Below are positions 12,841 through 22,466 of a DNA stretch of 64,000 nucleotides, piece after piece. The stretch spans positions 35,618,402 to 35,682,401 of the forward strand of contig CM034238.1 in the NCBI GenBank assembly GCA_019916065.1. The letters run 5' to 3'. The stretch comes from Vitellaria paradoxa (taxonomy: Eukaryota > Streptophyta > Magnoliopsida > Ericales > Sapotaceae). The notes under the pieces are model-generated. The model was given only the letters and a program-made list of their open reading frames with translations. It had not been told where the DNA came from and ran no database searches. Position numbers and translations under genes: made by a program. Position 1 is the first letter of the stretch; each line of letters begins with the position of its first letter.

Positions 12841-13570
12841 TCATTCTTTCACATTCATTTTCCTCTTAACAGTACACAAATCTTTCAAAAATTTTCCATA
12901 GGATGGATTTTGTTTAATTGCATCAAGTAAGGGAATATTGATTCTGACTTGTTTGAACAATTCATAGATGTCAGAATTCAAATTCTCTTTCTTGGCTTTG
13001 TTCAATCTTTGTGGAAATGGAAGTTTTGGAACAAATTCAGATTTGTCCAACTTGGTTTTATTCAAAATCTCTTTATTTTCAAAATCTTTTTCACTCTTTT
13101 CAAACTGATTTTCCTCAGAAATTTTTTTCTTATTGTCAGAAATTTCCTCTTTATTTTCAGAATTTACCTGCTCTGTTCTCTGAATTCTGATTTGCTGCTT
13201 ACTGCTATTCGAATGTTGCTTGCTGGTATTTGAATATTCCTTTGGTTGCATCAGAATTTTCTGCCTTTCTTGGCTCAGATTCTGCTTTTCCTCAAGTTTT
13301 CTGCTGTCCAACTTGCTGTCCCCAATTAGTCTTTCATTTTGCTTCAATTCTTGCTCTTCATTCTGAAACATGATTTCTTTCTCAGAAGTGCTAAATTGCT
13401 GTTTCTGTTCACTTTCTGTTCTGCTGTCCAATTTCTGTTTCAGCTGCATTTCCTCTTCATTTTTCATTATTTCTTGCTCATTTTCTTCCTCAATTTCTTC
13501 AGCAGGTGGTTTGTAATCTGGCTTGACAATTTGCTTTCCACTTCTCAATGTTGAAACAGCTTGTACATGC
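12841..13570 (-). pseudogene. gag C-terminal fragment, unit A
   Basis: Open frame rich in K, E, N and Q (runs such as EENEQEIMKNEEEMQLKQ), ending in a conserved KRMNVKE-like stretch that leads into protease in unit C. It is the low-complexity linker between gag nucleocapsid and protease. The frame is cut at 13570 where LINE sequence begins, so capsid and zinc knuckle are missing. The codon after KE is TGA here and in unit B but AGA in unit C, so the intact form was one gag-pol frame. Confidence 0.75.
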
Positions 13571-15976
13571 AAGGTGCTAAACCTTATGTTGAAAGTGTCA
13601 TGAGCACAAGCGTACCATTGGACCTCTTGGAATCTTTAGAAAGTGAAGTCACAGATGAGGAGATAAAGGCACTCTATTCTCATTGCCAAGCTACAAATCA
13701 CTAGGGCCGAATGGATTTACTTCTCATTTCTTCAAAAAGGCTTGGAGTATTGTAGGAGATGATTTCCTAAATGCTATAAAATCCTTCTTTAGCTCAAGGA
13801 AGCTACTTAAGGTGATTAATTCCACAAGTATTGCTCTAGTCCCTAAAGTTCCTAATCCAAGCAAGTGATAGATTACATACCCATCTCTTGTTGTACAACT
13901 TGTACAAATGCATATCCAAAATCATTGCAAATAGGCTCAAGAAGTTAATGCCTCTCATAATCAGCCTCTCCTAAGCAACATTTGTCAAAGGCAGAACTAT
14001 CTCAGACCAAATCCTTTTCATGCAAGAATTGGTGAGAAATTATCATAGACAGAATATGTCCCCAAGGAGTACCTTGAAGATTGATTTATTGAAGGCTTTT
14101 GATTCTGTTTCATGGGATCTCATCCTCGATGCTTTACAAGCACTTAGTCTCCCAAGCAAGTTTGTCGATTGGATAAAAGCTTGTATCACTTCTCCTCAAT
14201 TCTCTATATCAATAAATGGTGCTCTAGAAGGTTACTTTCAAGGTGCTAGAGACTTCGTCAAGGTGATCCACCTTCCCCAAACCTCTTCCTCATATTCATG
14301 GAGTTTTTCTCACAGTTGTTCAACAAAAGGGTAGAGGGAAGTGATTTACCCTATCATCCAAAATGCACTAATCCTCTCATTAATCATATATGCTTTGCAG
14401 ATGACTTGTTCATACTTTGTTCCCCTAACGATGTTTCTTTTTAGATAATTCATCAAGCTCTTTAGGAATTCCATAAGTATTTAGGATTGCATCCTAATGG
14501 GAGTAAGAGTAAAATTTATATTTCAGGAGTCAACCATCAAAACAAGCTTCATCTATGCTCTATGCTCGGGTTTTAGGTTGGAAAGCTTCCTTTCAAATAT
14601 CTAGGTGTGCCATTGATCTCTACAAAGCTTAAGCATGAAGACTGCAAGGAGCTAATTGAAAAAGTTACCAAGAAAGTCAAGAGTTGGACTGTAAAAAGCC
14701 TTTCCTAGGCTGGTAGAATGGTTCTAGTCAAGTCTGTCCTATTCAGTATACAAGTTTACTGGAGTATTCACTTCATTCTTCCCAAGAGAGTGTGCAATGC
14801 CATTGAGCAAATTTTGAGAAGGTTCCTATGGTTGGGAGCCGATTTGAAGCAATGGGGAAGCAAGATTGCATGGGCTGAGGTTTGCAAGCTAAAGAAAGAA
14901 GGAGGTCTTGGAATTAGGAGACTTGGAGAATAGAACAAGGCATCCATGATGAGGCATATTTGGGCATTATGCTCCACAAGCCCTTCCCTTTGGGTTGAAT
15001 GGTGCCACTCTAACCTCCTCAAAGGGAAATGTTTTTGGGAGATAAAGCTACCATCTGATTGCTTATGGATTTGGAGGAAACTACTCAAGCTTAGAGAGGA
15101 GGCAAGAAGCTTATCCAAATATAAAGTGGGCAAAGGTAACTCAATATCCCTATGGTATTCCAATTGGCATCCTCTTGGACCATTGATTCCTAAATATGGG
15201 CCTAGGATAGCCTATGATGCCGGATTGTCTAGAAATGCTAGAGTTGACCGAATTGTTGAAAATGGGAATTAAAAGTGGCCCTACCCATGTACATGGGAAT
15301 TAAGGGAGATAATAATTGAGCACCCTTCTATCTATTCACCAAGCATCAACTCTGAGGATAAGTTCATTTGGAATGCATCAAAGAATGGAGTATATGGAGC
15401 GGCTGCAACATGGAATGCAATCTGAGAAAGAAACCAAAAGGTAACTTGGCACCACTTGATATGGTTTACTCACCACATTCCCACACATAGTTTTATACTT
15501 TGGCTTGCTATTAGAGAAAGATTAAACACAAAGGATAGAATGATTGGCTAGGGCATGAATATAGACCCCACATGTGTGCTATGTGGTAGTGCTTTTGAAA
15601 CCATGGGCCACTTATTCTTCAAGTGTTCATTTGCGGCTGATTTGAGAGCCACCATTCTACACAAATGCTCCATCATCAAACCCCCCACAACCTTGGAAAC
15701 TTGAAGTCTCTTAGGCCACGGGAAAATTCAATGGGAAGCATACTTGGGCCGGCTTAGTGTATCACACATGGGAAGAAAGAAACAAGAGAATTTTCAAAGG
15801 GCAATCGTCATCCATGGCTACTATTATACAAAGAATAGAGTATGAAGTTAGAAGTAAACTCTTCCAATCCCATGTCAAATTGACTAATGTAAATTCTAGC
15901 TTACTTGATAGTTGGGGGATCCACTAATTACTTATACGTAATGTTTTGCTATATAGGGGAATGCCCCTAAGATATT
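13571..15976 (+). pseudogene. LINE RT fragment captured in unit A
   Basis: Plus-strand remnant of a plant L1-type LINE ORF2. Visible in broken frames are the RT blocks (GPNGFTSHFFKKAW; STSIALVPKVPNPSK; LKIDLLKAFDSVSWDLI; FADDLFILC), the post-RT region (MVLVKSVLFSIQVYW; EGGLGIRRLGE) and a zf-RVT zinc-binding region (CVLCGSAFETMGHLFFKC) near 15570-15630, ending near DSWGIH at about 15925. Many stops interrupt it. It has no poly(A) tail or target duplication of its own, because it is bounded by truncated gag on the left and an LTR on the right. The copy in unit B differs at only two positions that I found (14285 and 15209). Confidence 0.85.
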
Positions 15977-17501
15977 TGCTTGTTCTTGTTTAATTACCTC
16001 ACTCCAAAATAAAAGCTCAAATGAAAATTCAGATTATAAATTCAAATTTAAAGAAAATGTTAAGTGAGGTAAATCAAGACAAGTTTTCCCCCAAGTGCAA
16101 GGTGTGGTTGAAGCACAAAATAACTGGTAAGTCCCAGGTCATTTCCACAGGGATCTAGGGAGTAATGAAGTGAATGACTCTAATGGAGATTAATTTGGCA
16201 AAACACAACTCACAGAAAAATGTGAAACAGAAAATTAAAATTTGATTTGGTTGGTTGATGATTTTGAACTAATTTTCCAAAAGCAAAGTGAATTTAAACT
16301 AAAAAGAATTAAGTGATAAAAGGTTGAGCAAGACAAGTTTAATACCAATCCGAATGAATTTCAAGTGCCAAGAGTTTATAAATTACCAATTCAATTTGTA
16401 CTGATTTTTTGAGAAAATTAATTTCAATTGAAACAAACCATGGATTAAACACTCAATGTGCATAACCTATTTTAAGGACAATAGGAGTTCTAATTCTAGC
16501 AACCCACATACAACAATGTCATGAGAGTTCTAAGTTAAGCAACACCTATGAACTCATCAATAGGATATACAAAGTTGGATTAATCGGGTCTTGAATCAAT
16601 GAGTTCTAAGACACCCAGCTGCAAATTGACTTGATAACCATAAGAACTCAAAGTAAATCCATGAAGTTCGGCCACTTGAGATTCATTGGAAGGGCATTAC
16701 CCTTGCCTTGGCCCAAGAAGACTTAGCCGAGCATGTTAAAAAGAAGAATAACAGAAATGGAAATCTGATTGGAAGACATTACAATCTGAAATTGAAAGTT
16801 AAATGGATTTAGAACTGAAAATCTGATTACAGGAATTGGAATGAATTCAAAAAATGTAAATCTCAGAAACTCCAATGCCGAATTAAAATTTCCAATGTAA
16901 AACTATGAACTCTCCATGAATTTCTCTCCAAAACTCTCTCTACAAAATCTGAATCTCTTCCCCCGAATCTTCTCTGTTTTTTTTTCTATGTGTCTCACTC
17001 CACTTCTCTCCTCTTTCTCTCCCCTCTCTTTCTCTCTCCTCTAACCGAATGTAGTCCTCATGATGGCTCCTTCTCTCTCCTATATCTTTTTTACTGATTT
17101 GCCCTCCCTGGATTGCAGGTTACATCACATGGAGAAGTTGGGGTCACATGGAATTCGTTGCTGTGAAGAAGCTTATATTCGAATACAGTAAAACCATATT
17201 CGAATATGATCCCCTGCTGCAGAAATTTTCAGAATAGTGATTCTGATCTCTTTGCATTGATTTCAACTGAATTTTCTTCTTCTTCTGAAATAGCTTCAAT
17301 CCTTTGATGTGTTGTGCAGCATGCTTTCTTCTCAACACCCTCAATGTAGCTCAATTTCTTGTTTTTGTGATGGAAATCAACACATATTCCACTTTGGAGA
17401 TATGGAGATGAAATCTGCACAAAACATAGATTTTATATCTTTTTATGATGTGTGCAAGTGTAATTTGAATATATAAATATGTAACAATTGATGTCCAATC
17501 A
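15977..17501 (-). repeat. Athila LTR 2 (shared by units A and B)
   Basis: Same ends as LTR 1 (TGATTGG at 17501, AAGCA at 15977). It serves as 3' LTR of unit B and abuts LINE sequence on the left, with no primer binding site there. It carries both ATTCGAATA palindromes (near 17177 and 17198). By eye it is closest to LTR 3. Confidence 0.92.
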
Positions 17502-19202
17502 CACACCCCCCAACTACAACATTACTAGTCCCTAGTAATGCTTCTAATAGAAGAAATAGGAGAGAAATCCAAAAGCATTAATTTCATTTCAATTTGAATG
17601 ATATTTCAGCTATTCATATGGAATTAGTCAACACCATAAGCAAAAATTTTCATAAGCAAAGTTTAAAATTTAAAATTTTATAAGAGATGTGAAACTTGCC
17701 AAATGTGTGAAATGAATGTGAATGAATAACAGCTTTTAGCTTTATCAACTTAACATACATCTTTAGAACTTCATTTAATTCTGAACTTTGCATTCCATTT
17801 CATTCCCAAGTTTTGACTTCAAATCTCACCTTGGAATTCACTCCAAAGAAAATAGAGCACACAAGGTTTCACTCAAGATGCCCCTTATTAAGAGTAAATG
17901 TTCATCAAATTCTAGAAGGTGGCATCAAAAAGTCAAAAACGATGTATTCAAGAAAGAATTGGACTTGGCATAACTCCATGAAGGAATGATGTAGCAAAGT
18001 AATTTCAGAATGTTCACCATGATTCCCTAATTCTTAAATTTCACAATTGAATGAAAATTCTTTCAAAGATCAATTAGGACTTGCAATGGGTTGTAATGGG
18101 GCCATGAGGTTTAATAAGGTAATAGAAGGAAAGGATAAGGAATTCAAAAACTGATTTGAAATACTGAAATAAACTTTCTTCCACCCTTCTACAATTCTTT
18201 TTTTTTTTTTTTTGAAATTGAAAGTTACCTCAAGTGAATGTATTTCAAAATTAAAACAGTTTCCACCTTTTTGATTTTCTTTTTATCAACAATTTCCCTT
18301 AACATTTTTTTCTCATTCCATTCATTTTTCTTTCTTCTCACCTCCAAATCCCACAATTCAGCCCACCAACCTTCATTTCTATTCTCAGTGCATTCCAAAA
18401 TACATAAGGAAGGCTAGAGAGCATTCATTTTGGTTAAAGGAATTATGTGGTAAAAATGAAGAAGTATGAATGCTCTAATAAGGCTCAAACTTGGCTACAA
18501 TGGTCATGTTTATCAAAGAAAGGCATTCCAAGCTCAAATGTTAAGAAAAATGGCCTAATATCACTTCTATGATTTCATTCCATCCAACCATAAAAATTAA
18601 GAATCAGAAGTCTAGTTCCATTCTTCTATCACTTCACAAACACCCAAAGCAAAATAGTATAAGTGGAGTTATTGAAGGAATTTGAAGTGCAAAAAGCTTG
18701 AGCTTTTGGAAAGCCCTTAGAGTAAATGAAGTCTCTCATGAACAAAGTTTAAAGCTCAAATATCTCACTTCAGGTTTTAAGTCTCCACTATATCTGGAAA
18801 TCCATAAAACACATTATTCATTCATAAATTCATTCCTCAAGACAAATGTTAGATCAACAATCCTCAAACTAAATCCATTCACAAACCTTTCAACTTAAAA
18901 ACACATGGCAACCACAACAACTCTTAAAATTTCATGCTTCAACTCAGCTCAATCCAATTTATGCAAATGACATCACTAATTCCAAGAAAACAGAAATTTC
19001 ATTCATTCCAAGTTGTAAGTTCAAAGTCATAGGTAGCAAAAATAAAACAAAACAACTTAAACCTAATCAGAAGAAACAAACAGCAGGAACATCAATCCAA
19101 ATCCTATTGTTGACAAAACATATTTGAAATATTCTAAAGATTTGCTGTCAAAAATCTGGTTTCAAGGACAAAAGGGTCTGAATCATGGCTGAAATACTGA
19201 AA
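17502..19202 (-). other. 3' UTR and polypurine tract, unit B
   Basis: Purine tract at 17502-17514, then AT-rich non-coding sequence collinear with unit A's 3' UTR. No gene is seen. Confidence 0.7.
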
Positions 19203-20582
19203 TTAAGCATTTCTCCCTTCTTGACTCAATTCGAATATGCTCTCCACCATTCGAATAAGCTTTTGCTGCCCCTGTCTCAGTTCACTAACTTCCCTCATCA
19301 GTACTTCTTGATTTTGCTGGATTAATTTCAACTTCTCCTCTGTGCTCATGGGGGCTGCTTCAGTTTCCTCCTCCTCTGCTGGCTGCTGCTGGTTGTTCTC
19401 AACTGCAGGTGGAGCAGCCTTCTTCAATTGTCCTCGACTTCGATTCATAGATATCTTGTCTATCAAAGGAGCAGCTTTCACAATGGCCATTCCTGCCTCT
19501 TCCTCTATTCCCAAAAAGTGCTGAATTATCTCTGTAATTAAACCTCCAAAAGGCAGCCCAGCAGTGGATTCTGATTTCTCTACCACATGAGAAATAACCA
19601 ACCAGATGTGGTAAGGTAAATCCATGGGAATGCCTAACAACAACTTTCCCATAATCATGGCTTGTTCTAGAGTGATGGTTGACTTGTAAGCATGGGGCAG
19701 AAATAAAGAACAGACTAGCATGTGAAGGACATTACTTTTGGGAGTAATTCCTGACTTAGACATCCTAGCAGTGGTCCATTGAGCTTGAGGGTTGGCTGTG
19801 AAGAGCCTAGCCAAATTGTCCTTATGCAATTGCTTCTCCCATTGTGCTTTTTGTTTAGGTGTGGATTCGGGTATTCTTTCAACAGGCAAGTGACCTATGA
19901 AAGAAATCTTCTCAAGATTCAAACTAATTCTCTTCCCTCTAACCTTAGAGTTTATCTCAGGTCTCCCATGAATCATACCCATTTCAGCATTTGAGTAAAA
20001 CTCTCTCACATATGGTACCACAGCCCTCCTACTTGTTGTAACCCAATGTGCCCAGCCCCTTTGCTCAAATAATTCTAACAATTCATAGGGTGGTTCATTG
20101 TAATCCTCCAATTTAATTCCTCTTTCACTCAACACAGCTCTCTTGCTGTAATTCTCATCATATTTCAGCTTTGAAGCTTTGTTGGAAAACCTCAAGTTAT
20201 CAAAAGAACCCTCATCAAACAGATCATGGTCAGATTGTGCTTCAGGTTCATCCTCAGGAACCTTTTCAGAGGTGTGGACCTCATGCTCAGGAGCTGTAGT
20301 GTGTTCCTTAGTAGGCACATTCTCAGGAACTCCAACAGAGTTTTCCTTTTCAACATTAGAGACATGATCATCATGTCTCTCACTCAAACTCTCATTACCT
20401 ACAGAATGGAATGATTCTGTTCTAGAGGAGGACCTACGGTCTGATTTAGAAGATGACAATTCATATGTTATGGGTTCCTGAACAACAAGTGAAGAACCCT
20501 TACCATGTTGGCTCAAAATCCTCATGCTCCTTCTTTTAGCCTTACCTTTGTAAGCCATCTTCTTCATCCTCTTTGGTGGCAT
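19203..20582 (-). CDS. ORF3: intact 459-aa post-pol protein of Athila unit B
   Basis: The only intact ORF3 in the array. Start at 20582 (MPPKRMKKMAYKGKAKRRSM) fits a basic, possibly nuclear-targeting N-terminus. Residues about 45-130 are polar and acidic. Residues about 150-360 form the conserved globular part, with WAHWVTTSRRAVVPYVREFY, KVRGKRISLNLEKISFIGHL and STAGLPFGGLITEIIQ, resembling the putative plant transposon protein domain (PF20167-like, from memory). A Q/P/E-rich linker follows and the last 40 or so residues look like a coiled coil (EVLMREVSELRQGQQKLIRM). There is no signal peptide and no clear membrane helix, so the traditional env-like label of Athila ORF3 is positional only. 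It lies downstream of pol, behind a leader with palindromes and a TATA box. Function unknown. Confidence 0.85.
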   Translation of the reverse strand: MPPKRMKKMAYKGKAKRRSMRILSQHGKGSSLVVQEPITYELSSSKSDRRSSSRTESFHSVGNESLSERHDDHVSNVEKENSVGVPENVPTKEHTTAPEHEVHTSEKVPEDEPEAQSDHDLFDEGSFDNLRFSNKASKLKYDENYSKRAVLSERGIKLEDYNEPPYELLELFEQRGWAHWVTTSRRAVVPYVREFYSNAEMGMIHGRPEINSKVRGKRISLNLEKISFIGHLPVERIPESTPKQKAQWEKQLHKDNLARLFTANPQAQWTTARMSKSGITPKSNVLHMLVCSLFLPHAYKSTITLEQAMIMGKLLLGIPMDLPYHIWLVISHVVEKSESTAGLPFGGLITEIIQHFLGIEEEAGMAIVKAAPLIDKISMNRSRGQLKKAAPPAVENNQQQPAEEEETEAAPMSTEEKLKLIQQNQEVLMREVSELRQGQQKLIRMVESIFELSQEGRNA

Positions 20583-21653
20583 CTTGCTTCAATTGATTTT
20601 TCACCCTTTTATCAGAAATTTTCCAAAGCTGTAAACCCTAGCTTCTTCAATCGCAGCTCTGTATCTGAATCTTCCTTTCAATGTCAACTCAAAATCACAC
20701 TCAGATAATCTTAAAGTAAAAGACTGGAAGAAGATGTGGAATGGTGAAGGTTTCAGGGTTGTGGGCACCAGGGCTCGTATTCGAATAGAACAGGACCTTG
20801 AATGGGGCCACTCACGGGTATATACAGGATTTAAAACCAACATCATATTCGAATACCCAGACCCATATTCGAATACAGGTTATCAGCAATTTGCAATTCC
20901 AGTGTCCAGAAAACCAGAAATTCTTCCCCCACTTCTTAAGAATACTCAAATTAAGTTTTGCCAACAGCTAGGATTCGAAAATTATTTCAAAAAAATTAAC
21001 TAATTCAAGAAGAAGTTTTGCAATTTTTCCAAATTTTCAAAATTTTTTTTTTCAACATATGCAAACTCAAACTGACATAAGCATGATCTTAATTCAATTC
21101 AAGCAATTCCAAATCATATTCAAAACATTCTGATCATATCCAATCACTCAATTCAGCAAATTGCAGTAAAAATACTATTCACATCCACAAACTCAGATTG
21201 TGTCCCCCCCAACTAAAATCATGCATTGTCCTCAATGTATTAAACCAGCAAGTTAAAGAAAGGTTGGTGAAGTAACATACTTGAAGATTGTGAATGAAAA
21301 TTCAACTTATTACCAAGAAATGAAAGCTGATAGTCAGCTGCTGTGACCAATTCCCCACCAACTTGTCTCAAGCTCACATTTCAGCAGTGGCAAGGCATTT
21401 AGTCCAGCTACTGCATGATCACAGCTGCAGTTGCAATAGCAACTGATCACATCAGATTTGAATGGATTCTTTTCATCAAGCAGATTCTTCACTTCCTCAG
21501 TTGAGTACTACTTGCAGCTGAAAACTGAAGGTTAGCAATAACCATCTATAACCCCTTTTTTTTTTTTTTTTTACAAAAACAAAAGAAAACAGAAACTCAA
21601 AAGTATAACAGAACCTACACTACTATGATACAAAATCAGAATTCTTCTTTCAT
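20583..21653 (-). promoter_or_regulatory. Leader between pol and ORF3, unit B, with putative internal promoter
   Basis: Minus-strand order from pol: T-rich tract, an 18-bp near-palindrome (CAGTTGC/GCAACTG around 21430-21445), hairpin CATTGAGGACAATG (21224-21237), internal purine tract (21201-21217), ATTCGAATA palindromes at 20867-20875 and 20847-20855, TATATA at 20819-20824, a third palindrome at 20779-20787, then ORF3 at 20582. The spacing of a palindrome pair 22 bp before a TATA box is matched in element D. Promoter activity is an inference. Confidence 0.55.
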
Positions 21654-22466
21654 TCAAACAGAATTTGGGGGATCTTCAAGATCCCAACTCTCTACTTCAG
21701 CAACAAAATTCTCATGATACTCTTTCAATCTCTGTCCATTCACTTTAAAAACATTCTTGGAGGTTGGATTTTGAATGTCAACAGCCCCAAACTCAGTGAT
21801 GTTCTGAATCACATATGGACCACTCCATCTTGATTTCAACTTCCCAGGAAACAAGTGTAACCTTGAGTCATACAACAAGACCTTTTGACCCACAAACAAC
21901 TCTCTTTTGAGGATATGTGTATCATGCCATTTCTTCACTCTATCCTTGGTGATCTTAGCATTCTCATATGCATCATTCCTAATCTCCTCAAGCTCATTTA
22001 GTTGCAATTTTCTTTGAAAACCAGATTTAGTGATGCTCTCATTAAAATGTCTCACTGCCCAAAAGGCCTTGTGTTCAAGTTCCACAGGAAGATGACAAGC
22101 TTTTCCATACACTAACCTATAAGGAGACATGCCTAGGATAGTCTTGTAGGCAGTCCTATAAGCCCAAAGTGCATCAACCAATTTCAAAGACCATTCCTTC
22201 CTTGTGGGATTCACTGTTTTTTCAATGATTCTTTTGATCTCTCTATTGGCTAATTCAGCTTGTCCACTTGTTTGGGGGTGGTAAGATGTTCCAACCTTGT
22301 GTAACACCCCATACTTCTTCATCAAAAGACCAACATGTCTATTGCAAAAATGTGTTCCCCTATCACTTATCATGGCCTTTGGCATTCCAAATCTTGAAAA
22401 CACATTTTCCTTCAAAAATTTTATCACTACCTTGTGGTCATTGGTCCTAGTTGGTATGGCTTCTAC
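21654..22466 (-). pseudogene. Integrase catalytic and GPY part, unit B, after a nonsense codon
   Basis: Continues the Pol frame after TGA at 22467-22469. It holds the second and third catalytic residues of integrase (D in SDRGTHF, E in AELANRE, separated by 35 residues) and the GPY/F-type C-terminal module ([20 protein letters not shown]), ending at 21654 with EDPPNSV. Because the stop falls between the first Asp ([11 protein letters not shown]) and the second, no functional integrase can be made from unit B without readthrough. Units A and C keep TGG at the same place. Confidence 0.85.

Noticed and set aside
12949..13554. Plus-strand phenylalanine/leucine-rich frames, membrane-protein-like (also at 25419-26024 and 37887-38492)
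   Set aside because: They are exact complements of the K/E/N/Q-rich gag linker on the minus strand.
13571..15976. LINE fragment as an independent insertion with its own target duplication
   Set aside because: No poly(A) tail or flanking duplication; both units have identical junctions to truncated gag and LTR, so it moved with the unit.
19203..20582. ORF3 as a true retroviral envelope gene
   Set aside because: No signal peptide, no clear membrane segment and no cleavage site; only its position after pol is env-like.
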